Of a stretch of 41,386 nucleotides of DNA, positions 16,949 to 25,171 are shown piece after piece; the first letter of the stretch is position 1; each line of letters begins with the position of its first letter. The translations under genes and the position numbers were made by a program. Below the pieces are notes generated by a model, which was not told where the DNA came from, searched no databases, and saw nothing but the letters and a program-made list of their open reading frames with translations. The stretch is from Saccharothrix sp. ALI-22-I (lineage in GTDB: Bacteria; Actinomycetota; Actinomycetes; Mycobacteriales; Pseudonocardiaceae), in assembly GCF_001984175.1 (NCBI RefSeq), contig NZ_MTQP01000027.1, positions 1 to 41,386 on the forward strand. The letters run 5' to 3'.

Positions 16949-17632
16949 TCACGCAGAAGCGTTCGAAAGTCGACAAGCGCTCGTGATCCACGTGCAGGTG
17001 GCTGGCCAGGCACCGAAGGCCATGAAGGCGCAGGTGTGGACGAGATAGCCCACGGCGCTGTGGGGAGGGCCGCGCAGTCTGGCCGGATAGCTGGCTTCCA
17101 GCAGGTCGGCGGAGAACCGGAGTTGGGCAAGGACGGTTTCGCGGGCCAGGCCGCCGCCGTAGGTGTGGTCCCACCCGGCGAACACGCGTGCCGCGGTGTG
17201 GATCTGCTCGATCTCGGTCTGGCCGACGCGGGCGGGAGCCGCAGTCGGCTGGGTGCCTTCCAACAGGGCGGCGACCGGGGCGAGCGCGAGGGTGCCGACG
17301 CCGAGGGCGGCGGTGCGCAGGAATTGCTTTCGGTCCACGGTCGCCAGCTTTACCACCGTGCGGCGACGGTTGCTGAAGCCCAGCGCGGCGTCGCTGGAAG
17401 CACCGAGGGTGACACGCAGTGCCTCGCGGTACAGCGCTCCGGGCCAACGGATGTCGCCGCGTTCGAGCTTGCCCATGTAGTTGGCGTCGAGCTCGACCTT
17501 CCGCTCGTAGTGACGTCAGATGTAGGCGTTGACCAGGTCGGCGAGTTCTTGCCGGGACAGGCATTCGCCGGGCTGCGTCGGCGAGGCGGTGCGTTCCCGC
17601 GCCTGCCGCAGCTGATCGTTTGCCGTGGACAC
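16949..17632 (-). pseudogene. Decayed XRE-family regulator (internal stop, truncated)
   Basis: Reading from the GTG at 17632, the protein begins 'VSTANDQLRQARERTASPTQ' and 'CLSRQELADLVNAYI', then hits TGA (17519-17521) and continues in the same frame as 'RHYERKVELDANYMGKLERG'. It aligns without gaps to the intact 5666 regulator ('LVNEYVYRHANRREGIDANY'), the stop sitting at the Tyr position. The rest ('TVDRKQFLRTAALGVGTLA', 'EIEQIHTAARVFAGWDHTY') also matches, until 'MAFGAW'. After that the frame ends in unrelated sequence, so about 240 C-terminal residues are missing. Re-initiation at the downstream ATG (17476) would lack part of the HTH. Confidence 0.8.
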
Positions 17633-17701
17633 TGGTCCAGCCTCTCGAGGGTGTGACCAGGGCCATCGTGACACGCAACGTGACGGAACGGGTACTGCTC
17701 C

Positions 17702-17750
17702 GCGAAAGGGGAGGATTGGAACCCTCCCCGAATCCTCCCCTTGACATCCC
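17702..17750 (-). promoter_or_regulatory. Operator-like palindrome shared with the 5666 locus
   Basis: A perfect 12-bp inverted repeat (AAGGGGAGGATT 17706-17717 / 17731-17742, spacer 13) lies within a 48-base stretch that has the same length and about 35/48 identical positions as 5541-5588. It sits between the divergent XRE pseudogene and the DUF4254 gene. On the plus strand its edge contains TTGACA (17741-17746), a consensus -35 box directed at the DUF4254 operon, so binding here would control both directions. Confidence 0.6.
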
Positions 17751-17798
17751 CGGTTCCTGGTATTTGCAGCAATGCGGATCGCGGGCACGGTTGGTGGC

Positions 17799-18356
17799 AT
17801 GACGGAGATCGCGCTTGAGCAGGGTGGAACGGCGAACGCCGCCGCAGCCGGCGTCATCCCGCGTGCCTCGCTGGTGGTTCGCGCCTTCAGCAGTCCTCAC
17901 GAGGTCAACGGCCTGCACTCGGTGCTGGCGGTGGCGGCGGACCTGGGTGCCGAGAACCGGGCACGCGCCGAGGTCCAGCGCGTCCTCAGCGATCCGCGCA
18001 GCGACGAGCACGTGGTCGCGGCGGCTCTCCGCGCGATCCACGACCACGATGTCACCCGATCGGTGCTGGTCGAGCGGATCGACGTCTGGGCGGCCGGGCA
18101 ATTCGGCGAGTCCAGTGCGCGGCTGCTGCACACCGAGAGCCTGGGGCAGTTGGCCGACCGCTTGGCCGCTGCGTGGGTTCGGTCCCGGCTGCTGGCCGAG
18201 GACGACAACCCGGCCGCGCGTGATCCGGCGAAGCTCGCGCTGCACCGGCTGGGAGAGCTGTGCATCGGCTACGACGACCTGGTGGCCGACCTGCTGGGCG
18301 GTCGGCGCCGGTTGCCGATCTACCAGGTACTCACCGGCCACGACGTGGCGGCATGA
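17799..18356 (+). CDS. DUF4254 family protein
   Basis: 185-residue helical protein. The core 'LVERIDVWAAGQF ... LLHTESLGQLADRLAAAWVRSRLL' and 'LHRLGELCIGYDDLVADLLGGRRRLP' fit actinobacterial DUF4254 proteins (ID-W and TESLGQL-DRL signatures). The molecular function is unknown. ATG 17799 is chosen because a TTGACA-type promoter at 17741 would start transcription near 17775; an in-frame ATG at 17772 is possible. It is the first gene of a three-gene run and is divergent from the XRE pseudogene, sharing its operator-like palindrome. Confidence 0.65.
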   Translation: MTEIALEQGGTANAAAAGVIPRASLVVRAFSSPHEVNGLHSVLAVAADLGAENRARAEVQRVLSDPRSDEHVVAAALRAIHDHDVTRSVLVERIDVWAAGQFGESSARLLHTESLGQLADRLAAAWVRSRLLAEDDNPAARDPAKLALHRLGELCIGYDDLVADLLGGRRRLPIYQVLTGHDVAA

Positions 18357-18359
18357 GAC

Positions 18360-18659
18360 GTGGACGGGACACGCGATGTCGTCGCCGTCGTCGTGGCAGT
18401 CGACAGCCCCGCCGGTCGCATCGCGACGACCATCGACGAACTCACCACCCACCTCCCGTCCACTGGTCAACAGCTCGTTTGCCCGATCTGCTCGGCTCGG
18501 TCGTGGCCGTGTCCCCCATTCCACGACGCGGCGCACCGGGTGATCGCCGTCGGAGTCCGGCTCGCCGACCTGGTGCCGGTCGACCTGCACCCGCAGCTGT
18601 GGCCACCGGCCACACCGCAGCAACAGCCCTGGCCCACCGAGGAGGTCTCGAATGGCTGA
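18360..18659 (+). CDS. Small hypothetical protein with Cys pair
   Basis: 99 residues, starting at a GTG 3 bases after the DUF4254 stop. It has a single 'CPICSARSWPCPPFHDAAH' segment (CxxC plus Cys/His) that could bind zinc, and a Pro-rich C-terminus. Its stop lies within the start of the next gene (8-base overlap, ATG at 18652). No family is recognised; co-transcription with DUF4254 is clear from spacing. Confidence 0.6.
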   Translation: MDGTRDVVAVVVAVDSPAGRIATTIDELTTHLPSTGQQLVCPICSARSWPCPPFHDAAHRVIAVGVRLADLVPVDLHPQLWPPATPQQQPWPTEEVSNG

Positions 18660-18996
18660 AGCACCGCTCACGGCCATGCACAACGCCGTGTTCGACCACC
18701 TCAACTACCTCGACACCCTGGTCGGTGAGGGTGATCTCCGATGCCGCGCGGCCTTGGCGGACTCCGAGATCGCACGCCTTACCGCCGCGTGGCGGGCTCT
18801 GCTCGACCAGCACACCCTCGACGAGCGCGGCCGTTGCCGGCAGTGCTCCGGCCAGCTCCGTGCACGGAGATCACCGTGCACGGTGTGGACCACCGCCCAC
18901 CAGCACCTGGTCACCGACGGCCCTCCCACGGCCGCGACCGGTCGGCACGCGGCAGCCGACCGGCGGTCGTCCGTCGCCGTGCTGGGGGCCTCCTGA
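18652..18996 (+). CDS. Small hypothetical protein with Cys motif
   Basis: 114 residues. The N-terminal half is helical ('MHNAVFDHLNYLDTLVG', 'EIARLTAAWRALLDQH'). It is followed by 'CRQCSGQLRARRSPCTVWTTAHQHL', a Cys/His arrangement seen in many small actinobacterial hypothetical proteins and compatible with a zinc site. It overlaps the previous gene by 8 bases, and its stop lies in the left arm of a strong hairpin, so it is the last gene of the DUF4254 operon. Confidence 0.6.
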   Translation: MAEAPLTAMHNAVFDHLNYLDTLVGEGDLRCRAALADSEIARLTAAWRALLDQHTLDERGRCRQCSGQLRARRSPCTVWTTAHQHLVTDGPPTAATGRHAAADRRSSVAVLGAS

Positions 18997-19039
18997 CCGG
19001 AGGGACGCGCCGCTCCCGACGCGGCGCGTTCCTCCGGTC
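18995..19039 (+). terminator. Strong hairpin at the end of the DUF4254 operon
   Basis: Stem of 19 pairs (18995-19013 with 19021-19039, one G-T pair) and a 7-base loop. It starts inside the stop codon of the last gene. There is no T-run after it, which is common for actinomycete terminators of the stem-only type. Confidence 0.7.
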
Positions 19040-19257
19040 GCATGACCGCATCCGCGAGCCGCGCTCGCACAACGGACCGGGCGCTCGTGCTCGAACCCGC
19101 GAGCACGACGCCGCCCAATGTCAGCCTCACCACCCCGACGAACCGGATGTTCTTGGGCCGGACCATTCGGGTGACCATGCTCGATACACCTCTCGGCCAG
19201 CCACGCCATCCGCCACGCTGCCATGCCCTGTTGCTGCGGCAAGGAGTTCGCCCAACC

Positions 19258-19881
19258 ATGTCCAAGACCCGCTCCAGCGTCTTACCCCTCCTGTTCCTCG
19301 GAGCTGTCGTCATCCTCGTCGGCCCCCAGTTCCTCGACGGCGTGCAGGACGTCCTGCCCGAACTCGGCGGATCGACCGACACCGCCTACGCCGTGGCCCC
19401 GGCCGTCAAGCCCCGCACCGACCAGTGCACCGCGGACCAACTCCTCAAGGACCGGCTGTGCGACGACCTCAAGGTCGTCAAGCTCGACGCCGTGAAGATG
19501 CCCTACATCACCCGCAACATCCAGCTCGCCTGGGGCGAGGGCAAGCCCGCCATCCTCCACAAGGATGCCCCCGGCACCGACCAGACCAAGCGAGGCGTCG
19601 TCTGCGGCGCGAGCGTCTTCACCAAGACCTTCCCGGACGGCAGTTGCGACGAGTACGCCTTCGCCTCCGCGGTCGAGGGCGGCCAGTGGGCCAACGTCCG
19701 CACCGAGGAAGTCCCGTTGCGTGAGCAGAACTGCCAGGGCGGCACCCTGCGCCAGGAGTACCGTCGGGCCAACATCGCCCAGGGCGACGCCTTCATCGTC
19801 GTCATCACCAACCCTGACAAGATCGCCGCCAGCGCCTACGCCGGAAGCGACACCGCCGAGGACCCGTCATGCACCAGTTGA
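19258..19881 (+). CDS. Secreted or membrane-anchored NucA/NucB-type nuclease
   Basis: 207 residues. The N-terminal hydrophobic segment 'VLPLLFLGAVVILVGPQFL' is an uncleaved or cleaved signal. The C-terminal domain has 'CDEYAFASAVEGGQW' and 'QNCQGGTLRQEYRRANIAQGDAFIVVITNP', which match the catalytic Asp-Glu strand and the C-terminal motif of NucA/NucB deoxyribonucleases. Cys residues are plentiful, in keeping with an extracytoplasmic domain. The chosen ATG has AAGGAG 11 bases upstream; the longer open frame lacks conserved sequence. The 3' end overlaps the DUF6461 gene by 13 bases. Confidence 0.8.
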   Translation: MSKTRSSVLPLLFLGAVVILVGPQFLDGVQDVLPELGGSTDTAYAVAPAVKPRTDQCTADQLLKDRLCDDLKVVKLDAVKMPYITRNIQLAWGEGKPAILHKDAPGTDQTKRGVVCGASVFTKTFPDGSCDEYAFASAVEGGQWANVRTEEVPLREQNCQGGTLRQEYRRANIAQGDAFIVVITNPDKIAASAYAGSDTAEDPSCTS

Positions 19882-20462
19882 CCGACGCCTACGACTGGAT
19901 CGAACGCCAGGACGTCGTGATGACCTTCGCCGTCATCACGCGCTCCACGACGCAGGCAGTCGTCCGTACCTACGGCGGTGACCCGGCCAGTAGCCGGCCC
20001 ATGACCACCGTCGAGGCCGAAGACGCCGCCCTGGACGACCGCGGCCACTTCCACGTCCAGGTCTTCGAGCACCAGGACCACGTCATCGCCCTGGAGAACA
20101 ACGGCTGGAGCGGCACCATCCCAGAGATTGCCCGCCGCGCGTCGGCCGGCGGCGGCTCCTTCTTCAGCGTGCACTGGAACGTCAACGGCCTGTTCCGCAT
20201 CACCGAAGCCGCTGACGGCAAGGTCACCGCCTGCTTCGACCCCATGCGTGCCGACGCCGACGATCCCGGTGAGGTCGTACCGGGATGGGCCGCCGAAGTG
20301 ACCTTCGAGGTCGGCAAGCTCAGGGCGACCTGCCTCGCGGTGGCCGAGCAGCAGACCGGTGTGGCCTTCGACCAAGCCTGGCTTGCGGCCAAGCTGACGA
20401 CCTACCGCATCCCCGACCCGGACGTGCTGCTGAAGGACGTCGAGGACGCGCGGGTTCCGTAG
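19869..20462 (+). CDS. DUF6461 family protein, possible immunity or partner protein
   Basis: 197-residue cytoplasmic protein. The 'DVVMTFAVITRSTTQAVVRTYGGDP', 'VIALENNGWSGTIPEIARRAS' and 'FFSVHWNVNGLFRI' segments match the layout of DUF6461 proteins of actinomycetes. Function unknown. The gene overlaps the nuclease gene by 13 bases, which forces co-translation. An inhibitor or immunity role toward the nuclease is therefore attractive but unproven, because the family also occurs alone. Confidence 0.7.
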   Translation: MHQLTDAYDWIERQDVVMTFAVITRSTTQAVVRTYGGDPASSRPMTTVEAEDAALDDRGHFHVQVFEHQDHVIALENNGWSGTIPEIARRASAGGGSFFSVHWNVNGLFRITEAADGKVTACFDPMRADADDPGEVVPGWAAEVTFEVGKLRATCLAVAEQQTGVAFDQAWLAAKLTTYRIPDPDVLLKDVEDARVP

Positions 20463-20554
20463 ACGTGACCAGCGCGCCTTCGCGTCGGACTGAGCTGCAA
20501 GAAAGCGGGTTCCGGGTGACGGGTATTGACCCTTACCTTTCGAAAGGCGAGCAG

Positions 20555-21109
20555 GTGATCGACCGCATCGCGCTCATTACAGGCAACGAAGGCAAAGCCC
20601 GCGAGTACGCCACCCTCCTCGGCATCGACGTCGCCGCGGTCAGGGAAGACCTCATCGAAATCCAGGACCTCGACGTCGTAAAGGTCGTCCAGCGCAAGGC
20701 CCAGGACGCGTACTCGAAGCTGCGCGGCCCGGTGTTGGTGGACAACACCGGCCTCAGCCTCACGGCGTGGAACGGCCTGCCCGGCGCGCTCGTCGCGTGG
20801 TTCCTGTCCTCCGTTGGTGTCCAGGGCATCCTCGACATGGCGGCCGGCGTCGAGGACCGCAGCACCACGGTGACGACCGCGCTGGGCTACGCCGACGCCG
20901 ACGGGGTCAGGGTCTTCACCGGCACGCTGTCGGGGGTACTGACCACCGAGCGCCGCGGCGACGGCGGCTTCGGGTACGACTCCATCTTCGTGCCCGACGG
21001 TGGTGATCTCACCTTCGCCGAGATGTCCAGCGAGCAGAAGAACGCGATCTCGCACCGTAGGTTGGCTGTCGAGGAATTGCGAAGGGGCCTGGGCATCTCC
21101 ACCGGCTGA
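20555..21109 (+). CDS. rdgB: dITP/XTP pyrophosphatase (RdgB/HAM1 family)
   Basis: 184-residue Maf/HAM1-fold enzyme that hydrolyses non-canonical purine nucleoside triphosphates to the monophosphates. The family hallmarks are 'ALITGNEGKAREYATLLG' at the N-terminus, 'GPVLVDNTGLSLTAWNGLPGA' in the middle, 'GGFGYDSIFVPDGG' and 'MSSEQKNAISHRRLA' near the end. The start is the GTG at 20555 with AAAGG 7 bases upstream. Some features are less conserved than in housekeeping RdgB, so this may be an accessory copy. It follows the DUF6461 gene by 92 bp. Confidence 0.85.
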   Translation: MIDRIALITGNEGKAREYATLLGIDVAAVREDLIEIQDLDVVKVVQRKAQDAYSKLRGPVLVDNTGLSLTAWNGLPGALVAWFLSSVGVQGILDMAAGVEDRSTTVTTALGYADADGVRVFTGTLSGVLTTERRGDGGFGYDSIFVPDGGDLTFAEMSSEQKNAISHRRLAVEELRRGLGISTG

Positions 21110-21179
21110 GCGCCGGAGTCCGCGCGGCCCTTCATCGTCAGCGGAGCTGCTCGCACGGTTCCGGCAGGTTGCACAGGAG

Positions 21180-21226
21180 GCGCCATCCGCGGCCGCCGCC
21201 CTGCTCCGCACGGCCGCGGATGGCGC
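21180..21226 (+). terminator. Perfect 16-bp hairpin downstream of the ITPase gene
   Basis: Arms 21180-21195 (GCGCCATCCGCGGCCG) and 21211-21226 are exact reverse complements around a 15-base loop, about 70 bases after the ITPase stop. There is no T-run. A short open frame spanning it ends 'NDLVDQIVSMILKYLPWA' at 21323 and could be the tail of a lost helical regulator, but that is weak. Confidence 0.6.
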
Positions 21227-21323
21227 TGGTCACCGCTTCATGGGCCACAGCCCGCAGATCACGACGAACGATCTGGTCGACCAGATCGTCTCGATGATCC
21301 TCAAGTACCTGCCCTGGGCTTGA

Positions 21324-21889
21324 TCAGCCCGGACGGACATGCGAGCAGAGTGGGCGCCGCTCGTAGCCGCCGGGGACACCGGTGCCGACGGCTGTCCAGA
21401 ATGCTCGCGAGTCGGAGAAGTGGCCGCCGAGGGTGTGCCAGCTCAGGCCGGGGTGTTCGATGCGCAGAGCGGCCAGACCGGCACCGGCCAGGCCACACCG
21501 CTGAACGTACGGATCGGTGTACGGCTGCTCGACCCAGCCCAGCCGGCAGCGGCGGCAGACCTGGTAATCCACGGCAAACACGGTCTGGCCATCGAGGGTG
21601 GCGGAGCGCTCACGCCAACCAGGCCGCTCACCGGACATCGCGTCGTGCCAGGGAGTGCTCGACTCGGACCCAACCGGAAGGCCGCGTGGGCCGCCAAGCC
21701 TCCCACGGCTGATCCACCGCAGGGACCTCACGCCACGATTGCCGACCCGACACGCGACCCACCCGATAGGCCTGCCCTGCCAGGTGCCGGGCCGCCTGCG
21801 CGTTGTCGCCCACCATGACGCCATCGTGCCTCGGCCACGAGGGCGGACCGGGGACGGCGCACCGGATCTCCACAGCTCAATCTCCACCA
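21324..21889 (-). pseudogene. Frameshifted hypothetical gene with conserved C-terminus
   Basis: The last 100 codons read as a convincing protein: 'VDYQVCRRCRLGWVEQPYT', 'GLAALRIEHPGLSWHTLGG', 'AFWTAVGTGVPGGYERR', ending at 21324. This C-terminus recurs in streptomycete proteins of unknown function, and the CRRC pair may bind metal. Upstream, coherent sequence ('MVGDNAQAARHLAGQAYRVG') continues in a different frame that stops at 21628, so a frameshift lies near 21640. No intact start is available. Confidence 0.6.
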
Positions 21890-22499
21890 CGACCCCGTCC
21901 CGACGATGAACGTGGCGGCATCGACGTCCGACCGGTAGCGGGCACGGCGTTCGACGAGCGAGACGCCGCCCGGATTCACCCGTTGTGCGGCTTTGACGGC
22001 ATCGCCGTACCGAGGACTCGGGCAATGCTGATCCGGCACAGCCCGCCCCGTAGGCCCGAACGCGGTGAACCGGTGATTGCCGTCGGCACCGAGCCGTGCG
22101 GCGATGTCGACGCTTCACCGATCAGGATGCGCGCGGTGTCCCGGTCTCCGTCGACCGCGGCGGTGGACAGCAGTGATCCGTACACCGACAGGCACTCCGC
22201 GCCGCAGTACAGCTCGGGGCTGCACGACGGCGGAGGTGTCGACGACCAGACACTGCGCGGTGTCGGCGTGACCGGCGCGGTGCAGCACGATCGCCAGGCT
22301 GGGCTCCGTGAGGATGTCGCCGACGTTGTAGGCGGCTTGCAGGGCAAACTGAATGATGCAGCGGAGATCACGACGCTGCCGACCCGGGGCGCGTCGCAGT
22401 GAGCGGACGATCCACCAGGTGCCGCAAGCTGACCGTTGACCGTTTGAGAGACCAAGTCGTCACCGCCCAGCAGCAGAAGGGTTGTCGAAGCGAGCTGGA
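21890..22499 (-). pseudogene. Remnant of an XRE/TPR regulator (C-terminal half)
   Basis: Pieces of the helical sensor domain of an XRE-family regulator are readable in shifting frames: 'IQFALQAAYNVGDILTEPSL' and 'AIVLHRAGHADTAQ', then 'ECLSVYGSLLSTAAVDGDRD', then 'ARLGADGNHRFTAFGP', then 'RVNPGGVSLVERRARYRSDV'. The order fits the family, but at least three frameshifts are needed and the HTH domain is absent. At its 5' side it joins directly onto a HAD gene fragment. Confidence 0.55.
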
Positions 22500-22670
22500 T
22501 CAGACCCGTCCCGTCGATGGGTGGTCATGCGGGCGGTAGGCGGACCGGGTGTGACGGCCCGCCTCGGGGGTCGTGTCGCAGCCGACCACGGCCGCCACCC
22601 GCGATGCCGCGCCGGTGCGCTCCTCGGGAGTGGGCGCGGTGACCAGGGTGCCGAACAGGTCCAGCACCAC
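22500..22670 (-). pseudogene. HAD-superfamily hydrolase, N-terminal fragment
   Basis: 57 codons beginning with GTG and reading 'VVLDLFGTLVTAPTPEERTG'. This is the DxxGT/LV motif I of haloacid dehalogenase-type hydrolases, here DLFGTL with one Asp. Sequence after about residue 40 loses similarity and stops at 22500, so motifs II-IV are missing. It lies 17 bp downstream of the tyrosyl-tRNA synthetase gene and would have been its operon partner. Confidence 0.6.
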
Positions 22671-22687
22671 AGCCTGCACAGCCTGGA

Positions 22688-24085
22688 TCAGGCGGTGGTG
22701 GTGATGCGGGCGAGCTTGCGGCCGACCTTGAGGTAGTAGTCGCCGGTCTGGCCGTCGAGCTTGTCCTTGACCAGGGTCGCCAGCGGTTCGCGGGTTTCGT
22801 CGGCGCTCAGCGTCACCTGCTCTTGGCCGCCCTCCGACTCGACCACGAGGCGGAGACCGTTCTGCTGGGCGACGCGGCGGACATCGCCGTTGCTCTTGGC
22901 GAAGCCCAGGGCCTTGACGACCTCGGTAACGGGCTGGCTGAGGTCGGGGATCGTGGGCAGGTCTTCGACCTCGCCGAAGGTGCGCTTGGAGAAGCGGGCG
23001 ACGAACTCCTCGCGAGCCTTCATCGCCGCGTCGACGCCATGGATGGCGGCGGTGACCTCTCCGGCGAGGACCTTCTTCAGATCCATCGGGTGCAGCGTCC
23101 CGGCCTCCACACGCTCGCTGGTGATGGCGAGTTCGGGGTCCAGCCATTCCGACAGCGCCCGGAAGTAGGGCTCCACGAGCCGGTCGGGTACCGACATGAT
23201 CTTGCCGAAGATCTCGCCGGGCGGGGCGGTCAGCGGCACGTAGTTGCCCTTGGACTTGCTCATCTTGGCCCCGGTGCCGTCCGTGCCCTCGATCAGCGAG
23301 GTGGCAACCACGAGTTCGGGGGTTTGACCGCAGACGTCCATGACCTTGCGGCACATCTGCATGTTGAGGAACTGGTCGATCCCGCCGACCTCCAGGTCGC
23401 AGTTGGTCTCCACGGAGTCCAGTGCCATTACGACCGAGTACATCAGTTCGGCCAGCGACAGGCCTTGTCCGGCGTCAAGGCGCTTGCGGAAGTCCTCGCG
23501 CTGGAGCGGCATCGACACCGGGATCTGCGAGATGATCTCGATGATCTTCGGCAGGGTGATCTGCCGCAGCCAGTCGCCGTTGTGGCGGAACTGGGCGCGG
23601 TCGAAGTCGAAGAACGGAGTGACCTGCTGGCGGTAGGTCGTGAGGTTGCGGGCGATGTCCTCGTCGGTCAGGGCCGGGCGGTCGTCGGAGCGGCCGGAGG
23701 GGTCGCCGATCTTGGCGGTCATGTCCCCGACGATGAACACGACCTGGTGGCCCATCCGCTGGAAGCGGCTGAGGATGAGCATGGGCACCGAGTGCCCCAG
23801 GTGCACCTCGGCCCCGGTCGGGTCGATGCCGAACTTGGCGATGAACCGGCGGCCCTTCTTGTCCGCGGTGATGATTCGCTCGGCCAGCGCCTCGGTGGAC
23901 GGCTGAAGCTCCTGCGAGCGAGCGGCGATCAGGGCAGCTTGCTCGGCCGGGGCCAGGTCCGACAAGTCCAGGCTGCGGCGCTGCGTGGTCTCGGTCAGCA
24001 GTTCGCGCACGGTGGCGTCGGCCGCGAGGTCCGCGCCGTTCAGCAGGGCGGTGGCGCGGTCAACGGACTGGCTCAGTCGGGTCAT
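22688..24085 (-). CDS. tyrS: Tyrosyl-tRNA synthetase
   Basis: 465-residue class I aminoacyl-tRNA synthetase that charges tRNA-Tyr. 'FGIDPTGAEVHLGH' contains the HIGH motif (HLGH, 95-98) and 'AKMSKSKGNYV' the KMSKS motif (274-278). The tyrosine-binding region 'LMYSVVMALDSVETNCDLEVGGIDQ' is present, and the C-terminus ends in an S4-like domain ('LATLVKDKLDGQTGDYYLKVG'). It is longer than the usual ~420-residue housekeeping enzyme. ATG 24085 is preferred over the upstream TTG because AGGAG lies 7 bases before it. Given the accessory surroundings it is probably a second copy (inference). Confidence 0.9.
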   Translation of the reverse strand: MTRLSQSVDRATALLNGADLAADATVRELLTETTQRRSLDLSDLAPAEQAALIAARSQELQPSTEALAERIITADKKGRRFIAKFGIDPTGAEVHLGHSVPMLILSRFQRMGHQVVFIVGDMTAKIGDPSGRSDDRPALTDEDIARNLTTYRQQVTPFFDFDRAQFRHNGDWLRQITLPKIIEIISQIPVSMPLQREDFRKRLDAGQGLSLAELMYSVVMALDSVETNCDLEVGGIDQFLNMQMCRKVMDVCGQTPELVVATSLIEGTDGTGAKMSKSKGNYVPLTAPPGEIFGKIMSVPDRLVEPYFRALSEWLDPELAITSERVEAGTLHPMDLKKVLAGEVTAAIHGVDAAMKAREEFVARFSKRTFGEVEDLPTIPDLSQPVTEVVKALGFAKSNGDVRRVAQQNGLRLVVESEGGQEQVTLSADETREPLATLVKDKLDGQTGDYYLKVGRKLARITTTA

Positions 24086-24260
24086 CAACGCTCTCCTGGA
24101 AACTGGATGTGCATCAATGCTACCGGGCCATCGCGAGCCGATTCCTCCTGGTCAACGTGGCCACAAGCTGATCGGATCGCGCACCTCGGGAGGGCCAAGG
24201 ACGTCCCGAACCATTTCGGTCAACGGGACGTCGGGTGCCCGATGCTGCGGGGTTGCGCCG

Positions 24261-24497
24261 ACGCAACGTCCGCGACTTCTGGAAATCATCCGCAATCTAT
24301 CCGGCCGAATTACCGAGGCCAAGATGAACAACTGGCTCGGCGAAGTGCAAGGACTCCAGGTCAGTCTCATCGACGCCAAGAAGAAACTCGTCAGTCTCGA
24401 TCGCACTCTGGAACGCACGCGCAATAACAGCACGGCGAGACGTGCCGGCCTCGGAATGCCGGTCATCACGAGTCCGGCCGACCGCGAGCGTCGCTGA
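24261..24497 (+). pseudogene. 3' remnant of a site-specific integrase-associated gene
   Basis: The frame encodes 'RLLEIIRNLSGRITEAKMNN', 'WLGEVQGLQVSLIDAKKKLV' and 'LGMPVITSP' before a stop. This helical tail with 'NGWLGEVEGL-SL--A--KL' spacing is characteristic of the C-terminus of actinomycete tyrosine-recombinase/transposon-integration proteins. No catalytic domain precedes it: the upstream frame runs into the tyrS promoter region. It marks a lost mobile element. The remaining 24086-24260 stretch is the tyrS leader. Confidence 0.5.
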
Positions 24498-24526
24498 CGG
24501 CTCGGCTGATGTCGCTGGAGGACCGC

Positions 24527-25165
24527 TCACCGCCGGCCGGGCGGGATCCTGCCTCGCCGTGACAGCAGTCGGTCGGCCAGGCGGTGTCCCAGTGCGAGGC
24601 CGATGCCGGTGACCAGTCCCGCGGTCAAGCTGCCCAGCGGTTGGCGTACGAGGCGATTGTGGTGACACGGCACCGGATGCGCATCATGCGATAGCGCCGC
24701 GGTCGTCACGGGCTCGGCGACGGAAACCTCGCCGCCCGGCCGGGGCAATCGGTGAACGTGATCAGCCACCTGTTCGAGTTTCGAGCTTACTGGTTGTCCC
24801 TCCCAGATCAGCACGTTCACGCGGGCGGACTCATCGTCGGCCAACGCGGTGAAAGCGCGATCACCTGAGCAGACCGTGAACAACACGCACCCCTCGACCC
24901 GCATCCGCTGTGCGTGGGCCAGCAACGCGGTTTCCGCGGCGTCCGAGCCGGGTGGCACCCGAAGGGGTGCGACACCCAGGCAGGCGAGCGCCGAGGCCGT
25001 GGGATCGTCCTCGGCGTCGTGGGCCGCGTAGGCGGCCACTGCGTGATGGCGTTGTCCGGCGGCGTTGAGCAGGGCGGTGACCCGAGCGCGCAGAGTGCGA
25101 GGTTTCGGGCGGAATCCGACCACGTTCTCCAGGTCGATGAGGACCAACCGGTCTGTCGGCAGCAT
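24527..25165 (-). CDS. NYN-domain-like protein with C-terminal hydrophobic segment
   Basis: 212 residues. 'RLVLIDLENVVGFRP' at the N-terminus (first acidic residue of a PIN/NYN site), 'VPPGSDAAETALLAHAQRM' (second Asp pair) and 'GCVLFTVCSGDRAFTALAD' (SGD motif) suggest a NYN-type metal-dependent RNase fold. A hydrophobic stretch near residues 178-198 ('GSLTAGLVTGIGLALGHRLA') may anchor it to the membrane. The gene lies 6 bp after the stop of the next upstream minus-strand gene, so the two form an operon. Target unknown. Confidence 0.65.
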   Translation of the reverse strand: MLPTDRLVLIDLENVVGFRPKPRTLRARVTALLNAAGQRHHAVAAYAAHDAEDDPTASALACLGVAPLRVPPGSDAAETALLAHAQRMRVEGCVLFTVCSGDRAFTALADDESARVNVLIWEGQPVSSKLEQVADHVHRLPRPGGEVSVAEPVTTAALSHDAHPVPCHHNRLVRQPLGSLTAGLVTGIGLALGHRLADRLLSRRGRIPPGRR

Positions 25166-25171
25166 CAGCAG

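Noticed and set aside
21110..21323. Possible C-terminal tail of a TetR-type regulator
   Set aside because: Only about 25 residues look helical and regulator-like; too little to call.
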